The position numbers were made by a program, and so were the translations under genes. From positions 395,462,674 through 395,526,673 of the forward strand of contig CM062289.1 of NCBI GenBank assembly GCA_031216915.1: DNA of 64,000 nt, read 5' to 3'. Shown in pieces: positions 19,514-29,066 of this stretch. The DNA comes from Pictodentalium vernedei. Taxonomy: Eukaryota > Mollusca > Scaphopoda > Dentaliida > Dentaliidae. Numbering within the stretch: the stretch's first letter is position 1; every line of letters begins with the position of its first letter. The notes under the pieces are model-generated. The model searched no databases. It saw nothing but the letters and a program-made list of their open reading frames with translations, and was not told where the DNA came from.

Positions 19514-19746
19514 CGGTTGTTGCGCATGCACTCGGTAAACACAAGAGGTGTGCAGAGAGAGTACCTGTAATTTCGAGAGACGGTCCCGCTCAACCCTTTT
19601 TTGATCTTTTTCGGGCTTTTGCACTCTATTACTTTTCCAGCTTGTTTGGAAAAGTTTCTTAAAAGCTTGAGTTAGTTCCAAAGCAGGGCTTGTACTTACG
19701 TTACAGCCAATTGTAAACAATTGTGAGTAGGTTGAAAAGAAATTAT
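19514..19746. repeat. Inverted terminal repeat (5' side) of the mini DIRS-like element
   Basis: Partner of 17826-18071. Ends with AGTAGGTTGAAAAGAAATTA. Transcription toward the recombinase would start in or near this repeat, as in DIRS elements generally (inference). Confidence 0.82.
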
Positions 19747-20099
19747 ACATGACTAAAACCAACACAAAGCTAATCACTTGAATCCTGAACTCGGATAATA
19801 CTGTAGCTGACTAAAAATAAGTGCGAGACAATTGTACTCCCAATAAAAAAAATGCATGGAACAGATATGCAGAAAACATGTGGAGGCATTCTGTCATTCC
19901 GACTTTCGGGTCTTTTAAAAATGTTGCATCCAGTACGGTAATCCTACTATGGACAGGTGTCCACAAATTATCCCGGGATATCGCCCTGCATAGACACTTT
20001 CCAATAAATTGTAACAGGACGGCTCCATATGAACAAAATATGTTTCCTTCAAATAGGATATGAAGCAAATCCACCATGTATGTAATGCATGAAATGTAC
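19747..20099. other. No gene seen
   Basis: Unassigned; open frames on both strands here overlap one another and carry no recognised domain. Confidence 0.4.
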
Positions 20100-20114
20100 T
20101 ACAGTAGAATCCTG

Positions 20115-20364
20115 TTAACCCTTTACCCAACGCAGACGATATCAAAATTTATTATTTTAAATATCATTTTTAAATGTTTTTCAAAAAATTTCAACAAAGC
20201 CATATCATGTGACCCCTCGTTGAAACGAGCTCAATGAGCTCGTTCCAACAAGGGGTCACATGATATGGTTTTGTTGAAATTTTTTTGAAAAATACTATTT
20301 TTTCAACTGCTGAATTTGCATATTACGCGGGCGGATGCAGCCGATTTATTGGGTAAAAGGTTAA
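20115..20364 (+). mobile_element. TTAA MITE, family A (copy 8)
   Basis: In the first TTAA of the pogo-like host, the same site as the copy at 6462. Core stem around GAGCTCAATGAGCTC with one mismatch. Confidence 0.92.
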
Positions 20365-20392
20365 ATGAATAGCTACTTTGTCAGAGTATTCA

Positions 20393-20534
20393 ATTAACCC
20401 TCTGCACTTTGATGTCAAAATGGCAAAGTTTTCAGCAGCAAATACTTCCCACAATGCAATTTGATATTTAACCAAATAGAAAATAGAGTGATTGGTAAAA
20501 CTTTTGTTGCACTACCAGAGTGCTAGGCGTAAAC
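20393..20534 (+). mobile_element. TTAA MITE, family C (copy 2)
   Basis: Left end TTAACCCTCTGCACTTTGATG, right end CCAGAGTGCTAGGCGTAA (decayed inverse). It sits in a TTAA of the pogo-like host (GTATTCAA-TTAA ... ACAGGG). Confidence 0.65.
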
Positions 20535-20545
20535 AGGGATTTGGT

Positions 20546-20554
20546 CACTTTCCC

Positions 20555-20593
<39 letters not shown>

Positions 20594-20630
20594 TTAGGGT
20601 TTAACAAAACTTTTTACAGCACTCAAGCAG
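20546..20630 (-). mobile_element. SINE tail fragment with (TTTA)n
   Basis: A (TTTA)n run of about 45 bases followed by TTAGGGTTTAACAAAACTTT, similar to the tail side of the variant SINE at 11224. Confidence 0.5.
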
Positions 20631-20879
20631 TTAACCCTTTACCTAACATGAAAAGCAGACGACACTTGCAAAAATAATTCTTGAATAAGTAATTTTTTTC
20701 ATTTTTTGTCTCAAAAACATAGGTTATGACCCCTCGTTGGAACGAGCTCGAGCTCGTTCCAACGAGGGGTCATAACCTATGTTTTTGAGACAAAAAATGA
20801 AAAAAATAGTGAAAATGAATTGGCGATTTTTGAGAATAGCGCTGGCCGGTTTTGGCCGTTACGTTAGGTAAAGGGTTAA
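20631..20879 (-). mobile_element. TTAA MITE, family B (copy 4)
   Basis: TTAA flanks. Near-perfect hairpin with no loop at GAACGAGCTCGAGCTCGTTC; the arms extend through TCATTTTTTGTCTCAAAAAC and its inverse. Confidence 0.93.
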
Positions 20880-21370
20880 CCCTTAGTTCCCCATACTGGC
20901 TCAAATTGCCACCTTTGCATTGCTTTGAAAATAGGCTCCTGTGGAAAATTCGAAATTTGATTCGAAAGTCAATATTCGATTTGATTCGAAATCGGAAATT
21001 CAAATATTTTTGAATATAATTCGGCCATAACCGTGAATGTTTACAGATTGTAACTGATCACATTATTTTATATTGAGTATTGTTCTGAGTAGAAACATAA
21101 CTGACTAGTAGCGGTAACAGTGTTTGTAGCAATGTAGCAACAACTGTACAACAGTTGTAGCTACATTGCTACAAACACTATTACTGCTACAACTGTTCAT
21201 TTCAACTTATTGCACATTATGACCAGTGACCATTTATAAAAAGTTTTGAACTTTGAAAAGTTATATTCAGCTGTTCCACAACATGATCACATCATTTTAT
21301 ATTGAATATTGTTCTGTTCGATCAGTTATTGGATACATCGTCAAAAACAAAGGTTTTCTAAAAGAATACC

Positions 21371-21554
21371 CGATTCTTTCCCACATAAATCTCCCAAGTT
21401 TGTGGGTTAACTAGCACTTTGCTCATTGAGATCAAACACGCCGGTCTCGCTTTGAAGTGTTCAGAAAAAAAAATCATCACAGCTGAACAGCACGGACTGA
21501 GTCAGGTACTACACTGAATAAAAGCCCCACTCGATAGTTGCAGAATCATATTTG
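21371..21554. repeat. Left inverted terminal repeat of the DIRS element
   Basis: Reverse complement of 27608-27790 with few differences; words GATCAAACACG, CTTTGAAGTGTTCAG and GCCCCACTCGATAGTTGCAG occur inverted at the right end. The outer 30 bases (GATTCTTTCCCACATAAATC) are also inverse to the first half of the internal complementary region. Confidence 0.9.
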
Positions 21555-21577
21555 CTTTTGAGACTCACGCCGTAATT

Positions 21578-22992
21578 ATGGGGAAAAAAGCATGTGATAA
21601 TTCGCATACTAAACTAAAGTACGATTTACAATCTCATGATCAGCCATCAACTTCGAAAGTTAATGTCGATGAACCCATTCATGATCATGGAGTTGATATT
21701 GATTTTACTAATCCGTCAAATATTCTTCTCCCTCTTACTGATTATACTGACGAAGACACCATTAGTCTTTTTGTTTCCGACTCTGAGGAACAAAATTTGA
21801 CTGGATTTGATTCTGATTTGGATACTGGAAAATATGTTGGGCCGAAATATTCGACTAGGTCAAAATCGCCATCAAAGGCTATTTGTTCAAAAACAAATGA
21901 TGACGCAATGACATTAATTGGGCAAGGTCAAGTCACGAAGGGAGGTAACAATAAAATCTCCAATAAGAAAACTACAAAACGTTCGGCCACTTCCGGTTCG
22001 AAATTTTCACATGACAACAGCAACAATCTCGACTCAGTCGTCACTCAGTCCCTGGAAAATGACAGGATTTCAGGTAATAAATTAAATTCTCACGACAAAG
22101 TCGTAACACGGAATGCATCCAGGCCGGAGGCCTTTTCTGGATCTCCACCTAAAAAAACTGAAACTGTCCAATTATGGTGGAACGATTCAAGCTATTCCAC
22201 TTCTCAATACCGACGAATCTCATGATATTCTGTCTCAAATCTTGTCTAAAATGACAAGTATCAGTCAAAGACTCGACATAGTCGAATCAACACGTACTAC
22301 ACCGTCACATACTGTCACCAGGGAAATGTTAGTTGACAATGACGACACTCGGGCTAATCGTCCAAATACCCAAACTAACTCCGCTATGGAGGATTCCTCA
22401 ATGCATACCAATCCATTTCCTGATGTTGATGACCTTTTTGGTACTGACACTGACAATTTAAATTTCGACCTTCCAGAAATCACTTTAGATTCGGCTGCCC
22501 TTAAAATCGTGCCCAAAATTAATGACACTATGGCTGACTATATGTCAAAACAAATTGTACCACTCAAAATGACAAGTCTAAAGTTGATGAAGTCTTGGAG
22601 CATTCTATTATCCGTGAAAATGCCAACCTCATTCAACCTCCAAGGGTCAATGCTGAAATTTGGTCGCAAATCCGCAACTCCCAGACAAGGGTGCGTCATT
22701 GCAATTTACAAAAAATGTTGGCTGAGGCGATGTCGTCAACTTTACATGTTACTGAGGAACTGAGGAAATCCTCGCCTGATTTGTCAGTTATTAAAAAATT
22801 CATGATTAATAATCTACTCCTGACAGCCTCTTCTCAATTTGAAATGTCTATGATGAGACGTAATTTCTTGAGGCCGGTCCTTAAAAACTCGTACAAGGGT
22901 GTTTTTCTCTTCTCTCCTGTTCGGGGATGACATTTTCAAAAAGATAAAGGAGATTAATAAGCTGCATAAAATTGCAAATGCTCGATCATTTA
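21578..22992 (+). pseudogene. DIRS gag-like region, frameshifted
   Basis: Starts MGKKACDNSHTKLKYDLQSH at 21578. The first frame (215 codons, acidic and serine-rich) stops at 22223-22225. Reading continues in other frames: residues like SQILSKMTSISQRLD (about 22230), then PPRVNAEIWSQI (about 22640) with a following RHCNLQKMLAEAM stretch. That 'IW ... R ... Q..L..A' pattern resembles the gag-like first ORF of DIRS elements. No zinc knuckle seen. At least two frameshifts. The start was chosen as the first ATG after the inverted repeat. Confidence 0.7.
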
Positions 22993-23079
22993 AAGAGTCT
23001 TTTTTAGGACAGGGTCGAGGCAGACCCCAATAGTCCGGCCTTACAACTGGGGCTTCAACCGTCCAGCCCAAAGAGGCTC

Positions 23080-24084
23080 ATGGCAAAACAGAACTTTTCA
23101 GAGAGGCAGATACTGGCAGGACAAAAAGACCTACCAGAACAAAGACAATATGCCACAAAAGTAAAGGTAAGTTCTACTCGTACTTCCATGTATGAAGGTG
23201 TGAAAATGGCTGGCAATCTTCGTAAATATACTAGAACTTGGGAGAATATCACTCAGGATGATTGGGTTCTGCACAACATTCATGGTCATGATTTAGAATT
23301 TATTCGCACTCCCACACAGTACAGTTTGCCAAAAACAATCAACTTTAGCAAATCTGAAATGTCAATCATGGATGAACTTATTGTTGAAATGTTTGGAAAA
23401 GGTGCTATTAAGATATCAAAATCTGACGAAAATCAGTTTGTTTCCAATATTTTTTTACGAATGAAGAAAAATGGCAAATTTCGTCCAGTTATTAACTTGA
23501 AAAAGCTGAATAAATTTATTGTTTACCATCATTTCAAGCAAGAAACCATTGATGTTGTTCTCCAGGCTATTCAGCCATTTCAGTATTTCACATCAGTGGA
23601 CCTGAAGGATGCTTACTTTAGTCTGCCCATCAGTGCAGATGATAGGAAGTATCTCAAGTTTTTTGGTGAGGCCAATTGTACGAGTTCACGTCTACCTTTC
23701 GGCCTGGCCAGTGGGTCCCGAATCTTCACAAAAATTTTAAAACCCATTTTTTCTCACTCTCGACAAAAGGGTATACATTGTTTTTACTATATTGATGACT
23801 CTTTATTCGCAAATCAATCTCTTGATATCTGTCGACAATACACCAAAGAAGCATTCAATCTTTTTGAATCTTTAGGTTTTTTCATCAATTTTGAGAAATC
23901 TGTCATAGGACCATGCAGGAAGATACAGTATCTTGGGTTTATTACAGATTCATTTGAATTTAAGATTTTTCTTCCAGTCGATAAGGTTGAGAGTATTATT
24001 AAATTTTCTAAAGAGGTTCTGACCTCTGATTCTCCGACAATTCGAAAACTAGCTCAGTTGATTGGAATGTATACTCGGCCATGA
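23080..24084 (+). pseudogene. DIRS reverse transcriptase
   Basis: 334-codon open frame. RT blocks in order: FRPVINLKKLNKF, SVDLKDAYFSLP (catalytic Asp174), LPFGLASGSRIFTK, FYYIDDSLF (YIDD, residues 237-240) and IQYLGFITDS. Function: copying element RNA into DNA. The frame runs directly to the RNase H region, which is shifted. The upstream junction with gag (22930-23080) is also broken. The YIDDSL form and neighbours identify DIRS rather than Gypsy. Confidence 0.88.
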
Positions 24085-25010
24085 AAGCCATAAAATTGGG
24101 CCATTTCCATTACAGATTCTTAGACTGCGATAAAACCAAAGCATTATCGGTTCACAACTCTAATTTTGATGCCGTTATTGAATTATCAGATCAGGCTAAA
24201 ACTGACGTTCTTTGGTGGATAGATAACATCAATCAACAAAATGGCAATGACATTCGGTACCCCCAAAATTTCAAAATATTTACAAACAGATGCCTCACAA
24301 TTGGGGTGGGGGGGGGGGGCAGCATGTGATAATACCAAAGCTAATGGTCATTGGGACACTGCTTTTATTCACCACATAAATTTGCTGGAACTCAAAGCTG
24401 TTTTTATGGGTCTTTAAAGTCTGTGTGGAAGTTTTCATGATATTCGCATTTGTATTCTGTCAGATAATACCACTGCTGTAGCATATATTAATAATCTTGG
24501 TGGAACTATTCCCCACTTATTTAAATTAACAAAAGAAATGTTTCTTTGGTGCGGGGAGAGAAATATTTTCCTTTCGGCTACTCATATTCCTGGAAAGTTG
24601 AATTCCACTGCCGATACCCTGTCTCAGCATTTCAATGATACAACTGAATGGATGTTAGATGCACAGATTTTCCGACGCATATGCCAACAAACCTTTCAGC
24701 CTGATGTAGATTGTTTTGCATCACACTTAACTTCAAAATCAGTAAATTTGTTTCATGGAAGCCAGACCCATTATCTTTTCATACTGATGCTTTTACTCTT
24801 GACTGGGGAGGTTATTTACCTTACCTTTTTCCTCCTTTCAGGTTGATCACACAGACTTTGGTGAAAGTAAAGGAAGACCAGGTAAGAAAAGCTCTTATTT
24901 TGGTACCCCTCTGGTCAACACAGTCATGGTTTCCACTTCTCATGGAAACCCTCATAGATACACCCATAGCACTGCCAAAAAAGGCAAACAGGCTAACACT
25001 GCCACATTCA
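24085..25010 (+). pseudogene. DIRS RNase H and methyltransferase-like region, broken
   Basis: RNase H: TDASQLGWGG lies in a different frame from the preceding LWWIDNI stretch, at a G run (24305-24319). Further on come LLELKAVFMG followed by a TAA, then ICILSDNTTAVAYIN and THIPGKLNSTADTLSQ. After a further frameshift near 24715 comes the conserved region that follows RNase H in DIRS elements (PDVDCFAS, then SWKPDPLSFHTDAFTLDW), known in the family as methyltransferase-like. At least three disruptions. Confidence 0.78.
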
Positions 25011-25059
25011 GACCACATACATCCACTCAGCCAACAGCTGCATCTCATCGCATGCACTG

Positions 25060-26251
25060 TATCTGGAATTCAGTCAGAGCAAAGGGATTTTCAGTCGGCT
25101 CTTCAGAGCTTTTACTGCAGTCGTGGAGAAAAACCACAAGAAAGCAGTATGATCTTGCCTGGAATAAATGGGTATCTTGGTGTACATCATAACCTATTCA
25201 TTCCTGTATGCCACTTGAAATAGATGTTGTAAATTACCTCCAATTTTTATTTGAGAGTGGTAAGTCATACAGTGTTATTAATATACACCGATCAATGATT
25301 AATCAAACATTACAACTCCTTAACCCTTTACCTAACTTAGAAAGCAGACGACACTTGCAAAAATAATTCTTGAATAACTAATTTTTTTCATTTTTTGTCT
25401 CAAAAACATAGGTTATGACCCCTCGTTGGAACGAGCTCGACGAGCTCGTTCCAACGAGGGGTCATAACCTATGTTTTTGAGACAAAAAATGAAAAAAATA
25501 ATGAAAATTAATTGGCGATTTTTGAGAATAGCGCTGGCCAGTTTTGGCCGTTACGTTGGGTAAAGGGTTAATGGGGTTTCTTTTTCTCGATCAATTGCAG
25601 TCAATCGTATGATGAAGGGTATATTCAATACCAGGCCTCCTCTTCCACGATACAATGCAACCTGGAATGTATCAGTCTTGCTCAATTATTTGGCCACTCT
25701 CTATCCACATAATACTTTATCTTTACCGTTACTGACAAAGAAATTAGCATGTCTCGTTGCTCTTACCACGGCCCAAAGATCTCAAACCTAAGTTGCCTTG
25801 GATATTCAGTTTATGAAATTTGAGGGCCAGTTTGTTCAGTTTTCCGTCCAGCAACTTTTGAAAACATCTCGGCCTGGTAGAATTAACATTACCTTCAATT
25901 TATATGGGTTTCAGAATACTAAGTTATGTGTCGTCTGTACCCTTAAAGAATACTTGCTCCGAACCAAAACCAAACAAAAGTCTTCTAAATTGTTCATTTC
26001 TTTTAAAACCTTTCAAACTGTAACAACAACTACTTTAGCACGATGGATACCTGACAGCATGTCCATGGCTGGTATTGATACCTCAGTCTTTAAGCCACAT
26101 TCAACTCGTGCAGCTTCAGCATCCGCAGTATTCCATGCCAGTGGTCTTGAAAACGGCTGACTGGGCATCCTCTAAGACGTTCTACCACTTCTATTTCAGG
26201 GACAGCACCATTTCAGACAAGGAACTTTTTGCTAAGACTGTTCTGAAGTGA
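25060..26251 (+). pseudogene. DIRS tyrosine recombinase, broken by a MITE, stops and a frameshift
   Basis: N-terminal part: SWRKTTRKQYDLAWNKWVSW then a stop. It continues to a family B MITE at 25320 and resumes at about 25572. The catalytic domain has ALTTAQRSQT with a TAA right after it, HSTRAASASAV (HxxR) and, in another frame, DWASSKTFYHFYFRD (Trp and the likely Tyr nucleophile). The stop is at 26249. It would have integrated the circular element. Confidence 0.85.
25320..25571 (-). mobile_element. TTAA MITE, family B (copy 5), inside the recombinase
   Basis: The cleanest hairpin in the window: arms of about 57 bp around CGAGCTCGACGAGCTCG with a single-base centre. TTAA flanks. Confidence 0.95.
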
Positions 26252-26436
26252 TCTGATTGTGAACTTTTGTGATGCGTTTGTTATTTCATCTACATGTAGT
26301 GAATATCCAGTGTGGATAAGTACAGATTACTAGATTATATTTGTATTTGACATTCATCTTGAGTTTTATTTTTCATTTTCTTCTCTCATGAATTATTCAT
26401 TTACTTTATACATATATGTTCATCAATATCTTTAAT

Positions 26437-26801
26437 CTGTGCTAGTTAACCCTTTACCCAACGTAACGGCCAAAACCGGCCAGCGCTGTTCTCAAAAATC
26501 GCCAATTAATTTTTATTATTTTTTCATTTTTTGTCTCATAAACATAGGTTATGACCCCTCATTGGAACGAGCTCGTCGAGCTCGTTCCAATGAGGGGTCA
26601 TAACCTATGTTTTTGAGACAAAAAATGAAAAAAAATTAGTTATTCAATCATTTTTTGGCAAGTGTCGTCTGCTTTTCATGTTAGGTAAAGGGTTAACCCT
26701 CAAACTTGGGAGATTTATGTGGGAAAGAATCCCCCTCTCATCTTAGCTATGCGCTGGATGAGATGGATTCTTTGTTAACATAAAGATAACAAGTTTGAGG
26801 T
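26437..26801. repeat. Internal complementary region of the DIRS element, split by a MITE
   Basis: GTGCTAG-TTAA (26439-26449) and, after the MITE, CCCTCAAACTTGGGAGATTT... (26697 onward) form one stretch. Its first half is inverse to the element's left edge. Its second half (GCGCTGGATGAGATGGATTC ...) is inverse to the right edge at 27757-27820. Confidence 0.88.
26446..26696 (+). mobile_element. TTAA MITE, family B (copy 6)
   Basis: Sits in the TTAA of GCTAGTTAACCC in the internal complementary region. The right terminal repeat at 27750-27757 shows the same TTAA empty. Core GAACGAGCTCGTCGAGCTCG. Confidence 0.94.
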
Positions 26802-26877
26802 CAAATGGCCCAGCCCGTTCACTTATCCTATTGTCCCACCCTCATATGCTATTGCTGAACATATCTTTGTTCTTCAA

Positions 26878-27600
26878 TAGAGATGGGCAATATACCGAAA
26901 AACCGAACCGATACCGATATCATGGGGACACCGAAAAACCGAACCAACCCAATCTTTGAATACCGAAGCCAACGGTATTTTCAATTTTCCCTGTGCATTT
27001 GCTATTTATAAGGCCTTGATGAGGATTGATAGCAGTTGAAGTGTTCATTTTCATGAAAGAAGTGACTGATTTTATTTTTCAGTTTTGTTAAGCCTTAAGG
27101 ACCAGGGCAGTTGTACTAAATTATCAATAGTCTACGACCTGTACATGTCCAGTTGCTTAGCAGTGATTTCTAGCCAAGTCTTGGCTGCCTTAACAGGCAG
27201 CCAAGACTTGGCTAGAAATCACTGACCAGATAATTTTACAACTGTCATCAGGCCCACCTAACGATGACATCTTCAGGACACACATTCTATGATTCTATGA
27301 TTACAGACGCCTTAAGTGGAGCTTGAAAAGTTAAGGCGTATTTAGAACAAGTCACCAAATTACTGTAGATATGATCTGTGTTGACAAATGAATGACAATG
27401 TTGAACCCAATGGCATGTGTAGCACTGTGATAGAATGATACAAGAACAACTTATTCTGTATTTTTCTGACATGGATTCCCCTTTGGTACTATCAGTGAAT
27501 CTGAAGTCACATACTGAATACCGAACTGATACCGCGGTATGCCCACACAAAAATACCGAAACCGATACCGAACTCAAATTTCCAACACCGCCCATCTCTA
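26878..27600. mobile_element. hAT-type MITE, TAGAGATGGG termini, 8-bp TSD
   Basis: Termini TAGAGATGGGCAATATACCG / CGCCCATCTCTA. Flanks TTCTTCAA on both sides (26870-26877 and 27601-27608). Sub-terminal repeats of ACCGAAACCGATACC. The core hairpin is TCTAGCCAAGTCTTGGCTGCC (partial) and its inverse. Inserted just inside the right inverted repeat of the DIRS element. Confidence 0.92.
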
Positions 27601-27607
27601 TTCTTCA

Positions 27608-27823
27608 AAATATGATTCTGCAACTATCGAGTGGGGCTTTTATTTAATGTTGTACCTGACTCAGTCCGTGCTGTTCAGCTGTGATGATTTTTTTTTTCTG
27701 AACACTTCAAAGCGAGACCGCCGTGTTTGATCTCAATGAGCAAGGTGCTAGTTAACCCTCAAACTTGTTATCTTTATGTTAACAAAGAATCCATCTCATC
27801 CAGCGCATAGCTAGGATGAGAAG
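27608..27823. repeat. Right inverted terminal repeat of the DIRS element
   Basis: Partner of 21371-21554. The outer extension CATCTCATCCAGCGCATAGC and following bases are found only here and, inverted, in the internal complementary region. Confidence 0.9.
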
Positions 27824-28117
27824 GGGATTATTATATAAAGAGAAACAGAGCAGGCTTTAAATTACAAGCGGATCGACTCCATTCGGTTTTGCATTATTGT
27901 TTCATTTTAGTCATTCCGCATTTTAAAACAAATGGCTTCACGACTGAGAGGAGTCGATCCGAATTGAAATGAGTTTTTTTTTCTCAAGAAAACAGGTGAT
28001 AAAAGTCAAGTATCAGTCCTATCAGCCAGATTCATTTAAAAATGTTTATTTCTGCAGTTTAGAAGCTACAAAGTCAACAATTCAAACAGTTTCAATCAAT
28101 AGCTAGTATATTGGTTT

Positions 28118-28370
28118 CAAGCCAGAAAATAAGCAGACTGTCATCTGCAAAATGAGGTCCCCAGAGGGTGAATTTAGTGATGCTACCCTGCATAGCAGGG
28201 TAGCATCAATAAATTTACCCTCTGTGAACCTCAATCTGAATCAGGGTCTCAAAACTAAACAGAAAGAGGTACCCAGAGGATAAACTGGCCAACTACATGT
28301 GATAGCATTATCAAATTCACCCCCTGGGGACCTCATTTTGTAAAAGTCAGGCTGCTTATTTTCAGGCCTG
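28118..28370. mobile_element. hAT-type MITE, family E (copy 1), 8-bp TSD
   Basis: Termini CAAGCCAGAAAATAAGCAG / CTGCTTATTTTCAGGCCTG. Flanks ATTGGTTT on both sides (28110-28117 and 28371-28378). The core is a GATGCTACCCTGC / GCAGGGTAGCATC hairpin. About 253 bp; inserted in the right half of host element 20932-28614. Other copies: 31946 (partial), 37259 and 40830. Confidence 0.92.
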
Positions 28371-28816
28371 ATTGGTTTCTATCTCAATTTATAGTTAGGG
28401 AAGTGGTGAAGCAAAAAGTGTACTCTACATAACTGTGTGTCTTTTAATAATCAGGGGTTATTATTTTAGAAAAAAAAATTTCTTTTGATGACTTATCCAT
28501 TAACTGTAATTCGATTCACAGTTCGATTAAAAAATTTGATTCAAACTTCGATTCGTTTTCACCAATTTGATTTGATATTCGATTCGATCAAAATCAGCAA
28601 TTTGCAGGTCCCAATTTGAAAAAGTAACCCCCAAGGTTCGTTGAGAACTTAGTCGGTAGGTCGCATTTATCATAGCAGTATTTTTCCATCATTGTGTAAT
28701 GTTAGCTGCCTATACAGGCAGCCAACAATGATGTATAAACATGATTATGTCACCTGCAGATGTGTACATGAATATACAATAGTTATTAATGAAAAATTAA
28801 TTTGAGGCTTTAAGAG

Positions 28817-29066
28817 TTAACCCTTTACCCAATGCAGACGATATCAAAATTTATTATTTTAAATATCATTTTTTAAATGTTTTAAAAAAAATTTCAACAA
28901 AACCATATCATGTGACCCCTCTTTGGAACGAGCTCGATGAGCTCGTTCCAAAGAGGGGTCACATGATATGGTTTTATTGAAATTTTTTGAAAAATAATAT
29001 TTTTTCAGCTGCTGAATTTGCATATTACGCGGGCGGATGCAGGCGATTCATTGGGCAAAGGGTTAA
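28817..29066 (+). mobile_element. TTAA MITE, family A (copy 9)
   Basis: TTAA flanks, perfect core (GAACGAGCTCGATGAGCTCG). One of the best preserved family A copies. Confidence 0.94.

Larger units (their letters stand above)
17826..19746 (-). mobile_element. Mini DIRS-like element encoding only a tyrosine recombinase
   Basis: Bounded by inverted repeats of about 240 bp (17826-18071 and 19514-19746; shared words CAATTGTTTACAATTGGCTG and CTTTTCCAAACAAG-like). Inside, on the minus strand, lie a tyrosine recombinase frame and then an internal complementary region (18168-18256) whose halves are inverse to the two outer ends. This is the DIRS layout, in which the internal region serves as template for end completion and circle formation. 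There is no RT, RNase H or gag. It is either an internal deletion derivative of a DIRS/PAT-type element or a recombinase-only element; the sequence alone does not decide. Confidence 0.82.
20100..20551 (+). mobile_element. pogo-like MITE remnant with two TTAA MITEs inside
   Basis: TACAGTAGAATCCTG at 20100 continues after the family A MITE as ATGAATAGCTACTTTGTCAG. After a family C MITE it continues as ACAGGGATTTGGTCACTTTC, matching the order in the intact copies at 41167 and 62287. Both insertions used TTAA sites of the host. The 3' half is lost. Confidence 0.78.
21371..27823 (+). mobile_element. DIRS retrotransposon, complete layout but decayed
   Basis: Order: left inverted repeat, gag-like frames, RT, RNase H, methyltransferase-like region, tyrosine recombinase, internal complementary region, right inverted repeat. 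It has no LTRs in direct orientation and no DDE integrase. The empty site at about 50016-50022 (GAATACCCCTGATTATT) versus the filled edges (GAATACCC and GGATTATTATATAAA) shows no target duplication, as expected for recombinase-mediated insertion. Two family B MITEs and one hAT-type MITE have landed in it, and its frames have stops and frameshifts, so it is dead. Confidence 0.92.
20932..28614. mobile_element. hAT-type non-autonomous element swollen by nested insertions (host copy 1)
   Basis: Ends TAGGCTCCTGTGGAAAATTC and TTTGCAGGTCCCAA are imperfect inverted repeats rich in GATTCGA. The flanks are a perfect 8-bp duplication, TTTGAAAA (20924-20931 and 28615-28622). A second copy is at 48999-51005. 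The original body was roughly 1 kb (20932-21370 plus 27824-28117 and 28379-28614). The rest is a DIRS element and a small hAT-type MITE at 28118. The left half contains the palindrome TGTAGCAATGTAGC / GCTACATTGCTACA. No transposase. Confidence 0.85.

Noticed and set aside
17826..19746. Calling the mini element a Crypton
   Set aside because: Cryptons lack long inverted terminal repeats and an internal complementary region, both of which are present here.
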